Part shown: one piece after another, positions 1 to 7,372 of the stretch | How positions within the stretch are numbered: the stretch's first letter is position 1 | How the letters are laid out: every line of letters starts with the position of its first letter | NCBI GenBank assembly: GCA_964392615.1 | Contig: CAYMRB010000479.1 | Coordinates: 1-7,524, forward strand | Direction: 5' to 3' | DNA length: 7,524 nt | Source of the DNA: CAYMRB01 sp964392615 | GTDB lineage: Bacteria; Planctomycetota; UBA8108 | Position numbers and translations under genes: made by a program | The notes under the pieces: model-generated | What the model saw: the letters and a program-made list of their open reading frames with translations, nothing else | The model's database searches: none | What the model was told of the DNA's origin: nothing

Positions 1-71
1 ACTCCGACAGCGACCCCGACCCCGCCACCGCCCCCGCCCCCGACCCCGACACCGACCCCGACTCCGACACC
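1..71 (+). repeat. Degenerate hexanucleotide repeat (GACCCC-like) encoding an Asp-Pro/Ser/Thr linker
   Basis: The first 71 bases are a run of six-base units of the type GACCCC, GACACC, GACTCC and CCCGCC. In the frame of the partial gene that contains it, the run reads as alternating Asp with Pro, Ser, Thr or Ala, roughly 23 residues. Such acidic, proline-rich stretches are normally unstructured linkers. The repeat begins at or before the window edge, so its full length is unknown. Low-complexity tracts of this kind tend to change length by slippage, which is an inference here. Confidence 0.7.
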
Positions 72-638
72 AGTGGTCAGCTCCGCGGCCACCTGCTGCG
101 AGCACCGGGCGAGCGGGGCTGGCAAGGCGCGTTCGACTGGCAGGGCCTGCGGATCGGCACGTCGATCTTCGAGTGCAGCGACGTCGGCGGGGAGATCACC
201 ATCGGCGGTGGCGAGAAGCGTCCCAGGCCGGCCCGGCCGGCGGCGGCGCGGCAGGGCGCGGAGGGGACGTGTCGGTTCGGCGCGGGCCGGATTCCGCCGG
301 GCGTGGCGGGCGGCGGCTCGTTCGCGTTCGAGACCGGGCGCGGGCAGTTCGCGGTGACGGACGAGGCCGTGCAGTGGGTGGGAATCGAGTTGCGCGGTGC
401 GTCGGGAGTCGTGCGAGCGAGAGGGAGCCTGCGGTGGGATGGCGAGGTCGACCTCGTGCTCTTCAAGACCGGAGAGCGCGGCGCGGAGGCGCTCGCGGCG
501 TTACCGCTCGACGCGTCGCCCGGCCAGTGGATTCGCGCGGTGCCGGCCGACTTCGCGGCGTATCGCGTCAGCGGCACGGTGCGCGCGCCGCACGCGCGGC
601 CGATCGGCGGGCTCGATCCGGCGTTCGGCGACGAGTGA
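3..638 (+). CDS. C-terminal part of a large protein, AsmA-like (5' end outside the window)
   Basis: This reading frame is open from the window edge to a TGA at 636-638 and gives 211 residues of a truncated gene. After an Asp-Pro linker (residues 1-23) come two blocks: about 25-70, with G-x-L-x-G, W-x-G-x-x-x-W and L-x-I-G spacing, and about 100-211. They are separated by an Arg/Pro/Ala-rich stretch. The second block has short amphipathic beta-type segments, a 'GSLRWDGEVDLVLF' strand, and near the end 'YRVSGTVRAP' followed by prolines. That closing pattern (V-x-G-T-x-x-x-P) is common at the C-terminus of AsmA-like / TamB-like proteins, which act in lipid or outer-membrane transport across the envelope. 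The family call is by pattern only. A shorter internal ATG at 303 exists, but the upstream open frame with protein-like sequence argues against it as the start. The next gene begins 10 bases downstream in the same direction, so the two may be co-transcribed. Confidence 0.6.
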   Translation, partial: SDSDPDPATAPAPDPDTDPDSDTSGQLRGHLLRAPGERGWQGAFDWQGLRIGTSIFECSDVGGEITIGGGEKRPRPARPAAARQGAEGTCRFGAGRIPPGVAGGGSFAFETGRGQFAVTDEAVQWVGIELRGASGVVRARGSLRWDGEVDLVLFKTGERGAEALAALPLDASPGQWIRAVPADFAAYRVSGTVRAPHARPIGGLDPAFGDE

Positions 639-648
639 CGGGTGGCGG

Positions 649-3183
649 GTGAGGGCGGCACATGACCGGAAGAAGCTCACCGTGTGGACGGTCGCGTCGA
701 TCGCTCTCGTCGTGACGGTGGGATCGATCTGGCCGTGGTATCGCGAGCGGCGTCTTCTCGAGCAGCTCGAGTCCGACGATCGAGCCAAGTGGACGGCGGC
801 GGCGGACGCGCTTTTCGAGCGAGTGGATGTGCGTCGGCTTCCGGTCTACGCCGAGGTGGTGGCGTGCAAGGATGCCGACAGCATCTCCGAGTGGCAGGAT
901 CGGCTCTACAGTACGTTGCCGGTGCGTTACGAGGCGGCGCTTCCCGGTTTCATCGCCGTGCTGTCGCGTGACGACGCGCAGGCTCGCGAGATCGCGGACG
1001 GCTTGTTCGACCATCCGCTGTGGCGCCGCCGCGCCGTGCTCGAGAGTCTCTGTCAGGCCTATCGAACGAGTGGGTCGGACGCGGTCGCTCGCGCGATTCT
1101 GAGCTTCAGCTGGGAGTCGCCCGAAGCGTCGGGTGCGGCGATTCCCGCTCTTCTGATGATCGCGAAGAGCCGTCACGATGTCGCGGACGCGGACGCGGCT
1201 GCGGAGCTGCTGGTCCGTATCGGGCTCCGTGGCGGTCCGAATGAGCTGCTCGCCTTCTTGAACGCCGCGCGTCCGGAGATCTCTTGGGCGGCGTCGTACG
1301 AGTTCGCGCGGCTCGGTCGTCGAGCCGCCGCCGTGCGCCCGCGTCTCATAGAGATGCTGAGCTCCGCCGACGAGGAGCTCCGCTGGCGGGCGGCGGTCGC
1401 GCTGACCGGGAGCGGTCTCGGGACGCGCGAGATGGTCCCGAGTCTCGTCGCGCTTCTCCGCAGCGCGATCGCGAGTGAGCTCTTGACCGACTGGCATGGC
1501 CTGCCGGAGTTCTGGTTCTGGGATTCGTTCGGTGGGATGTCCTGCTCGCCGCCGGTTCGACTGCTGCACGCGCTCGCGCGACTCGATCCGGCGCACGCCG
1601 AGCTCGTGCCGCTTTGCGTCGAGCTGCGCACGCGGTTCTCGTGGATCGAGGACGACGTCTGCTTCGTGCTCGGACAGCTTCGCGAGCAGGGGGACGCCGC
1701 GACACGAGCCCTCGTGCGCTTCTTGATCGAGCGGGTCCCGAAGGCCTGGTCCAATCAGAACGTCCGGAACGACTCGGACCAAATCGAAGGAGTCGTCCGG
1801 GGGCTCGTGCCGCATCGTCGTCGGGCCGTGCCGCTCCTGGTAGAGGTCGTTCGCACGACGAAGGATTCGAGCGCGCGGCAAGCGAGCGCGATCGCGATCG
1901 GCCATCTCGCCGAGGCGGGACGGGACGAGATCCGCGACGGAGATCGACTCGCGGCGATCGAGGCTCTCGGGAGCGTGACCGAGCGGTTCTGGGACGATGC
2001 CGTCTCGCACTGGGCGCGTCGCCATCTCGGAGTGCGCGAGAACGCGTTCGGCCTGGATCTCGTGGGTTTGAGCGGCTACGAGGATCTGCCGCCGATGCCG
2101 ATCCTCCCGGACGTGGATCGAGTCTCGATCGATCGCATCGAGGAGCTGCTCGACAAAGAGTACGGGGGCTACGTGAGCCTTGGCGCGCGCATCGCCGCGA
2201 AGTATCCTTCGGACAGGGTCTGCGCCAAGCTGCTCGCCGTCGCGTGCGACGCGAAGCGCTCGGTCCACGTGCGGGTCGACTGTCTGCGATCCGTGCGGTC
2301 GATGCCCGAGTTCGCAGAGCAGTGCGTGCCGCGACTCGTCGAGTCGATGCGCGCGTCGGCCGTCGATGCGCGCGGTTGGGACTCGTACGTTCTCTGGTGG
2401 CTCGACCCTTGGGCCGGCGATGCGCTCGAAGATCTCTTGCGCGCGTCGTACGAGCTCGACGTCGAGACGCTCGGCGACAACTGCGACCTCGAACGAGCCA
2501 TCGAGACTCTCGTAGAGATCGCGCCGAGTGACGAGCGGGTGTGGAAGCGCGTGCTCGAGTGCGTCGAGCGCCACCCGGAGCTCGTCGATGAGCTCGACGA
2601 GCTCGAGGTCGATGATCGCGTCGATACGAGGCCTCTCCGCCGTTTCCTGCGCCACCGCAGCGCGTTTCTTCGCGTCGCCTCTGCGCGCCTTCTCTGGCGT
2701 GTGGAGAAGCGCGCGGGGGACGTCCTGACGACGCTGCGATGGGGGCTCGAGAGCCTGCAGCTCGAGAGTGAGGACGACTCGTTCATCGACATGGGCCCGA
2801 TCGACGAGCGCGAGCTCCCCGTATTGCGCGAGTCGGTGATCGCGCTCGGCGAGATGGGGCCGGCGGCGGATCCTGCGGCTGAGCGACTGCGGGAGTGCTT
2901 CGACGTTCGTCGGCCGATCCTGACCGTGCGGATCGCGGCGGCGCTGTGGAAGTTCCGCGAGGAGACGAGCGTCGACGAGCTCGAGACGGTGTTGCGCGTG
3001 CAATCGCCTCTCGAGCTCGACGAGGAGTGGTGCGACGACGCGTTCGACCTGCTCGGCGAGTTCGCGTCGGTCGACGACGATGCCGTTCGAGCGCTGGAGC
3101 GGCTGCGCGCTTGGTTCCCCGACCATGCGACGCGCCGGAAGATCGATGCCATCTCAAAGCGCGCGCCCGACACGGGGCGTTGA
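649..3183 (+). CDS. Membrane-anchored HEAT-repeat protein
   Basis: The product is about 844 residues. Residues 2-9 are basic (RAAHDRKK) and residues about 10-30 form one hydrophobic membrane segment, followed by RERR; this looks like a signal anchor. The rest is mainly alpha-helical with HEAT-type repeat pairs. The clearest are at about 230-273 (RPRLIEMLSSADEELRWRAA, then a second helix pair), 392-427, 674-705 and 725-769. HEAT solenoids are protein-protein scaffolds, so no reaction can be assigned. An acidic patch rich in Glu/Leu/Asp lies near residues 645-660, and an aromatic patch (PEFWFWDSFGG) near residue 285. The frame stays open upstream to 397, but that part overlaps the preceding gene and is unlikely to be coding. 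I chose GTG at 649 because it keeps the basic N-terminus before the membrane segment. GTG at 682, preceded by GGAAGAAG, is a real alternative. The gene follows the AsmA-like gene by 10 bases. Confidence 0.75.
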   Translation: MRAAHDRKKLTVWTVASIALVVTVGSIWPWYRERRLLEQLESDDRAKWTAAADALFERVDVRRLPVYAEVVACKDADSISEWQDRLYSTLPVRYEAALPGFIAVLSRDDAQAREIADGLFDHPLWRRRAVLESLCQAYRTSGSDAVARAILSFSWESPEASGAAIPALLMIAKSRHDVADADAAAELLVRIGLRGGPNELLAFLNAARPEISWAASYEFARLGRRAAAVRPRLIEMLSSADEELRWRAAVALTGSGLGTREMVPSLVALLRSAIASELLTDWHGLPEFWFWDSFGGMSCSPPVRLLHALARLDPAHAELVPLCVELRTRFSWIEDDVCFVLGQLREQGDAATRALVRFLIERVPKAWSNQNVRNDSDQIEGVVRGLVPHRRRAVPLLVEVVRTTKDSSARQASAIAIGHLAEAGRDEIRDGDRLAAIEALGSVTERFWDDAVSHWARRHLGVRENAFGLDLVGLSGYEDLPPMPILPDVDRVSIDRIEELLDKEYGGYVSLGARIAAKYPSDRVCAKLLAVACDAKRSVHVRVDCLRSVRSMPEFAEQCVPRLVESMRASAVDARGWDSYVLWWLDPWAGDALEDLLRASYELDVETLGDNCDLERAIETLVEIAPSDERVWKRVLECVERHPELVDELDELEVDDRVDTRPLRRFLRHRSAFLRVASARLLWRVEKRAGDVLTTLRWGLESLQLESEDDSFIDMGPIDERELPVLRESVIALGEMGPAADPAAERLRECFDVRRPILTVRIAAALWKFREETSVDELETVLRVQSPLELDEEWCDDAFDLLGEFASVDDDAVRALERLRAWFPDHATRRKIDAISKRAPDTGR

Positions 3184-3417
3184 CTTTCGCTACGGCGATC
3201 GGCTGCTGGGACTTCGCGGCGTTCCTGCGCGAGGGCTGCCGTCGACTGCCCGCGAGAGCTCGAGTCGGATGGGTGTCGATATCCGCTCCGCGGGTGCTCC
3301 GAAACGCGAGAGTCTTGCCCAGCTTGACCTCCAACGTTCGGAGCGATAGCTTCATCACACTGGCCTGTGCACGTTGCACGAGGCGTTCCCTCCTTACGAT
3401 TCCCCTCGTTGTCTCCC
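3184..3417 (+). other. Intergenic region upstream of the glycosidase-esterase gene; candidate regulatory region
   Basis: No convincing gene is seen here. Two inverted repeats stand out: GCTCCGAA (3296-3303) with its exact complement TTCGGAGC (3337-3344) around a 33-base loop, and GTGCA-CGT-TGCAC at 3367-3379. The second overlaps a weak -35-like TTGCAC (3374-3379), which is followed after 15 bases by a -10-like TACGAT (3395-3400), 17 bases before the chosen ATG. Each promoter hexamer matches consensus at only four of six bases and the spacer is short, so this is a suggestion. No T-tract terminator for the HEAT gene was found. Confidence 0.25.
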
Positions 3418-5559
3418 ATGCACTGCGAACCGAACACGCTGGCCCGTTGGGCCATCCTCTGCGCGGCCGTGCTGGCCGGATCGTCGATATCGTGCGCGCA
3501 GGAGCCCCGTGCGCGACAGTCGATGTCTGCGCCGGCAGAGTCACCGTTTTCCGATGCCGACAACGCGCTGCTCGACGAGGTGCAGCACGGGTGCTTCCTC
3601 TACTTCTGGAAGGAGGTGGGCGAGCCGGCGAAGCTCGTTCGCGATCGAAAGAAGGCTCGGGCGGCCAGCTCGGCCGCGGTCGGCTTTCAGCTCTCGTCTC
3701 TGCCGATCGGCGTGGAGCGCGGCTGGATCACGCGGGAGCAGGGCGAGCGTCGAGCGTTGACGGTCCTGCGTGCGATGGTGTCGAGCGACGACAACAAGAG
3801 GTTCGGCATCTACGTGCACTTCCCGGACAGGAACACCGGGGGAGCGTCGCGGAGGGGATACGAGCTGCTCGCCAGCACCGTGGATCATGCGCTCTTCGCA
3901 GCGGGAGCGATCGTAGCGGGAGAGTACTTCGGCGGTGAGGCGAAGAGTCTGGCCGATCGCATCGTCGCGGAGGCCGATTGGAACGCGTACGCGGTCGGTC
4001 CGCGCGGCTTCCTCTCGATGGGATGGAAGCCGACGGACCGGAAGAACATGCGCGGCGAGGGGGAGTTTCTCTCGGCGCACTGGTCGTGGGCGAGCGCCGA
4101 GGAGCGCTTGATCTACTTCCTCGGTACGGGGTCGCCGACGTCCGATCACGCCCTCGATCCGCAGCTGTATTACCGGCTGCGGCGGCCGGTGAAGCGTCAC
4201 GCGGACGGCGGTCCACCGTACGTCGTTTCCTGGAATGGTGCGCTGTTCACGTATTTCTTCGCGCAGTGTTGGATCGACTACCGGCTCGTGGAGTCGAGCG
4301 ATCCCGGCGTCGTCGAGGCGGGTGGGCCGGACATCGACTGGCGGGAGAACTCGCGTCGCGCGGTCCTGACGCACCGTCGGCGATGCATCGAGCAGGCGGG
4401 GAGGTACAAGACGTTCGCGCCCGACCGGTGGGGGCTGAGCCCGTGTGCCAGCCGCGGCGGGTATCTGGTCCCTCAGGTCCAGCCGAACGGCAGAAACGCG
4501 GACCGTTGGGGCGAGGGCACCGTCGCGCCGTATGCCGCGGGGGCGGCGATGATGTTCACGCCGCGCGAGAGCCTCGACGTCCTGCGCGCGTTGAGGAATC
4601 TGAAAGACGACTCGGGCAAGTTCGTCGTCTGGCGCGATCCCGCTGCGGGCGGGTACGGCTTCGCCGATTCGTTCAATCTCGACCAGGGGTTCGTGAGCGA
4701 CGACTACGTCGGCATCGACCAGGGGCCCATGCTGTTGGGCATCGAGAATGCCCGCACGGGCCTGATCTGGAAGTTGTTCATGCGGAGCGCAACGGCTGAG
4801 CGGTCGATCGCTCGGCTGAAGCTCGACCCCGGAACGCGCATACCGGGCCTGGAGCTCGAGGGATCCTTCGACGAGAAGAAGAAGGCGCAGAACAAGAGCA
4901 AGAACAGGAACAAGACCAAGAAAAAGAAGAAGTTCGATCCTAGGCGCTGGGAGAAGGCGATTCGGGTCTTCGAGGACAGGGACGCGAAGAGTCCGCCGGC
5001 TGAGGACGCGGTCCTGTTCGTCGGCAGCTCGAGCATTGTGGGCTGGAAGACCGATGAGTCGTTTCCGGATCTGCCGGTCATCAAGCGCGGCTTCGGCGGC
5101 TCGCACATCAGCGACGTGAATCACTTCGTCTCCCGTATCGTGAAGCCCTACGATCCGCGCGTCGTCGTGTTGTATGCCGGTGACAATGACGTGGCGGCCG
5201 GGAAGAGTCCGCGGCGCGTGCTGGCGGATTACCGCGAGTTCGTGCGCCGGGTGCGCGAGGTTTCGCCCGACGTGGCGATCATCTTCATCGCGATCAAGCC
5301 GAGCATCGCGCGCTGGAAGCTGTGGCCGCAGATGGAGGAGGCCAACGAGCTCATCGAGGCGCTGGTGCGGGACGATGATCGGCAGTTCTACGCCGACATC
5401 GCGACGCCGATGTTCGGTGACGACGGCAAGCCGCAGCCGGCGTTGCTGCTGAGCGATGGGCTGCACATGACGCCGGCAGGGTATCGCGTCTGGACGGACG
5501 TGTTGCGGCCGCTGATCGATCGGGCGCTGCGCGCGAGAGTCAAGGCGGCGGGACGGTAG
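3418..5559 (+). CDS. Secreted two-domain enzyme: GH144-type (glycoamylase-like) glycosidase fused to SGNH/GDSL esterase
   Basis: The product is 713 residues. Residues 1-27 are a signal peptide (hydrophobic core WAILCAAVLAG) with a plausible signal peptidase I site at SCA|Q; the Cys at 26 lacks a good lipobox. Residues about 46-460 match the PF10091/COG5368 family by recognisable blocks: LYFWKEVGEP (61-70), GFQLSSLPIGVERGWITRE (89-107), ELLASTVDHALFAAGA (149-164), ASAEERLIYFLGTGSPT (225-241), SWNGALFTYFFAQCWIDYR (271-289), GTVAPYAAGAAMMFTP (367-382) and IDQGPMLLGIENARTGLIWK (433-452). Characterised GH144 members hydrolyse beta-1,2-glucan. Residues 486-505 are a Lys/Asn linker. Residues 531-703 form an SGNH hydrolase: block I GSSS with Ser538 as probable nucleophile, block II GFGG (558-561), block III GDND (588-591) and block V DGLH (680-683). 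The esterase would remove acyl groups; its substrate is unknown. ATG at 3418 is chosen because the signal peptide starts there. An in-frame GTG at 3367 would add 17 residues, and neither start has a clear ribosome binding site. The sulfatase gene follows. Confidence 0.88.
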   Translation: MHCEPNTLARWAILCAAVLAGSSISCAQEPRARQSMSAPAESPFSDADNALLDEVQHGCFLYFWKEVGEPAKLVRDRKKARAASSAAVGFQLSSLPIGVERGWITREQGERRALTVLRAMVSSDDNKRFGIYVHFPDRNTGGASRRGYELLASTVDHALFAAGAIVAGEYFGGEAKSLADRIVAEADWNAYAVGPRGFLSMGWKPTDRKNMRGEGEFLSAHWSWASAEERLIYFLGTGSPTSDHALDPQLYYRLRRPVKRHADGGPPYVVSWNGALFTYFFAQCWIDYRLVESSDPGVVEAGGPDIDWRENSRRAVLTHRRRCIEQAGRYKTFAPDRWGLSPCASRGGYLVPQVQPNGRNADRWGEGTVAPYAAGAAMMFTPRESLDVLRALRNLKDDSGKFVVWRDPAAGGYGFADSFNLDQGFVSDDYVGIDQGPMLLGIENARTGLIWKLFMRSATAERSIARLKLDPGTRIPGLELEGSFDEKKKAQNKSKNRNKTKKKKKFDPRRWEKAIRVFEDRDAKSPPAEDAVLFVGSSSIVGWKTDESFPDLPVIKRGFGGSHISDVNHFVSRIVKPYDPRVVVLYAGDNDVAAGKSPRRVLADYREFVRRVREVSPDVAIIFIAIKPSIARWKLWPQMEEANELIEALVRDDDRQFYADIATPMFGDDGKPQPALLLSDGLHMTPAGYRVWTDVLRPLIDRALRARVKAAGR

Positions 5560-5667
5560 CCCGCAGCCCGCCCGTCCACAGGAACGGCGACGCATGACGC
5601 CTGTCGCGATCGATGCGACTCGCGTTCTCCGACAGCTGCCATGAAACAGAACGGAGTGAGCTGTTCC

Positions 5668-6993
5668 ATGCCGATCAAGATCTGCTCGCTGGCTGCATTC
5701 GTGTTCCTGCTGTCTCGCCATGGACTCGAAGCGGGACGGCCGTTCCCCGAGCCACGACCGAACATCCTCTTCATCCTGGCGGACGATCTCGGTATCGAGG
5801 CCGTGGGATCCTACGGGGGCCGCTCTTACGAGACACCGAACGTCGACCGTCTCGCCCGCGAGGGGATGCGATTCACGCATTGCTTCAGCAACCCGCTCTG
5901 CTCGCCGTCGCGCGCGCAGCTCCTCACGGGCCGCTACCCGCTTCACAACGGTATCCGGCGTGTGATCTACGACGCGAGACGACATCGCGAGTTTCTCGAT
6001 CCTAGCCGGGAGACGAGCTTCGCCGACCTTCTCCACGACGCCGGCTACGCGACGGCGATCGCCGGAAAGTGGCAGGTCTCGTTCCTGTTCGAGCGGGACA
6101 CCGTGCGCGACTTCGGGTTCGACGAGTACCAGTGCTGGAAGATCATGAACGCTGACCACGAGCGCAACTCCCGCTTCGCGGACCCGGTGTTCGTCCGCAA
6201 CGGCGAGACACTTCGGGACGAGCTCGCAGGTCGCTACGGACCGGACGTGAACGCGGAGTTCCTCATCGACTTCATGAAGCGAAACCGCGAGCGGCCGTTC
6301 CTCGTGTACTACGCGATGCTGCTCCCGCATTTTCCGTGGGAGCCGACGCCCGACAGCGGAGTGCCCCTTCGCGCTGTCCCCGGCATGGGGAAGGGAGATC
6401 CGAAGTACTTCCCCGACATGGTCGCGTACATGGACAAGCTGGTGGGGAGTGTGGTCCGGGCCGTGGACGATCTCGGGTTGAGTCGCCGCACGCTGGTCAT
6501 CTTCGCCGCGGACAACGGCACGCAGCGGCCGCTCGTTTCTCGGTGGGGACCGGATCGGCGAATCGTGCGCGGCGGCAAGGGGCAGCTGACGGATGCCGGA
6601 ACCCGGGTGCCGCTGATCGCGCGGTGGACCGGGGCGATCCGACCGGGTTCGGTCTGCGATGATCTGATCGACTTCTCGGACTTCTTGCCGACGTTCGTCG
6701 ACCTGGCTCGAGCCGAGCTGCCAGAGCGCCGCATCAACGGCCGTAGCTTCGTGCCACAGCTTCGCGGTCGGCGAGGTCGACCACGTGCGTGGATCCACGT
6801 CCAGGACGAGCAGCGAAGGTACGTGCGCTCGCGAGAGTGGATCCTGACGAATCGCGGCGAGCTCAGGCCGGTGGTCGCGCTCGGAGAGGAGCCCGCCGCA
6901 CCGGTGAGCGAGCCCCTCACGGCGGAGCAGGCCGCCGTGAAGGAGCGCTTCGGCAGGGCTCTGCGAGAGGCGGCGGCGTTCGAGTCTCCGTAG
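5668..6993 (+). CDS. Secreted formylglycine-dependent (S1 family) sulfatase
   Basis: The product is about 441 residues from ATG 5668, close to typical single-domain sulfatases. Residues 1-22 are a signal peptide (MPIKICSLAAFVFLLSRHG), so it acts outside the cytoplasm on sulfate esters, probably of a glycan. Metal-binding Asp39-Asp40 lie in NILFILADDLG. The modification motif is C78-S-P-S-R82 followed by AQLLTGR; Cys78 would be converted to formylglycine. Further active-site positions are Lys134 in AGKWQ, His221 in LPHFPW, Asp282-Asn283 in ADNGT and Lys304 in GGKGQLTDAGTRVPL. The usual GKWH reads GKWQ here (Gln136). I prefer the 5668 start because GGAGTGAG (5653-5660) lies 7 bases upstream and the signal peptide is compact. 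ATG 5641, nine codons earlier, is possible but lacks a purine-rich site. The gene follows the glycosidase-esterase gene by 108 bases (81 from ATG 5641) and may share its transcript. No sulfatase-maturing enzyme lies in the window. The substrate cannot be told from the sequence. Confidence 0.93.
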   Translation: MPIKICSLAAFVFLLSRHGLEAGRPFPEPRPNILFILADDLGIEAVGSYGGRSYETPNVDRLAREGMRFTHCFSNPLCSPSRAQLLTGRYPLHNGIRRVIYDARRHREFLDPSRETSFADLLHDAGYATAIAGKWQVSFLFERDTVRDFGFDEYQCWKIMNADHERNSRFADPVFVRNGETLRDELAGRYGPDVNAEFLIDFMKRNRERPFLVYYAMLLPHFPWEPTPDSGVPLRAVPGMGKGDPKYFPDMVAYMDKLVGSVVRAVDDLGLSRRTLVIFAADNGTQRPLVSRWGPDRRIVRGGKGQLTDAGTRVPLIARWTGAIRPGSVCDDLIDFSDFLPTFVDLARAELPERRINGRSFVPQLRGRRGRPRAWIHVQDEQRRYVRSREWILTNRGELRPVVALGEEPAAPVSEPLTAEQAAVKERFGRALREAAAFESP

Positions 6994-7372
6994 GCGAAGG
7001 ACGCCGGGCCGGATCTACGGCAGGCTCGTGGCGGTTTCGGACGCGGCCCTCAGCAGGCCTCGAATATCGCGCGCGCCAGTTCCGTTCGCCGTCGGGTCCA
7101 CGCTGCACTCGGGGCCTGCCGGATACGTCGGAGTCGCGGTCGAGTCGCTCCCGGCCGTTGAGCCGTCGGTTGTGCCAGGTGAGGCGCCCGGCCCAGTGGC
7201 CGATATTCGGGTGGGCGGCCAACAGGTCGTCGCCGGCTCGATTCGCCCTACGGCGACCGGGCGCCAAGAGCCGAAACCAAGAGACAACGACGCCGCGGCG
7301 GGGCCGCGTCCCCGTCGGAAGCGGCGACGGAAGGCGGGTTTTCCGGGCCTCCCCGGTTTCCCGGCCAACGCC
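6994..7372. other. Intergenic region between the sulfatase and tRNA-Ala; no gene recognised
   Basis: About 380 GC-rich bases hold no recognisable coding sequence. Several frames are open on both strands, but their translations are Arg/Pro/Ser/Gly-rich, lack domain patterns and have no supported start. A perfect GC hairpin, CGCGGC-GGG-GCCGCG, lies at 7294-7308, but no T-tract follows, so it is not a standard intrinsic terminator. The stretch at about 7331-7363 contains short alternating GG/CC and TTTCC motifs of unclear meaning. Confidence 0.4.

Noticed and set aside
397..648. Upstream extension of the HEAT gene frame from 397
   Set aside because: It overlaps the preceding gene in another frame and its translation is Arg/Ser-rich and unlike protein, whereas the preceding gene's frame is protein-like to its stop at 638.
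568..3126. Minus-strand open frame of 852 codons opposite the HEAT gene
   Set aside because: Same GC-driven antisense effect; the + strand frame shows HEAT periodicity and a membrane anchor, while the antisense product is Arg/Glu/His-rich without recognisable structure.
3184..3355. Possible small minus-strand gene starting MKLSLRTLEVKLGKTL near 3355
   Set aside because: No stop ends it within the gap; it runs on antisense into the HEAT gene, has no clear ribosome binding site and shows no family resemblance.
3440..3500. Lipoprotein attachment at Cys26 of the glycosidase-esterase
   Set aside because: The residues before the Cys (SIS) do not match the usual lipobox with Leu at -3, and SCA|Q is a good ordinary signal peptidase site.
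5557..5667. The frame stays open from the TAG ending the glycosidase-esterase gene into the sulfatase, so stop read-through would give a three-enzyme fusion
   Set aside because: The gap is only 27 codons to ATG 5641, so an open frame is expected by chance in GC-rich DNA. The sulfatase has its own signal peptide and a possible ribosome binding site.
3541..6798. Minus-strand open frame of 1085 codons across the glycosidase-esterase and sulfatase genes
   Set aside because: It lies exactly antisense to two genes with clear catalytic motifs that share one reading frame. High-GC codon use removes stops from one antisense frame. The translation is Arg/His/Pro/Val-rich with no domain pattern.
7294..7308. 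GC hairpin CGCGGC-GGG-GCCGCG as a terminator
   Set aside because: It is not followed by a run of T and lies about 300 bases after the sulfatase stop, so it does not fit an intrinsic terminator.
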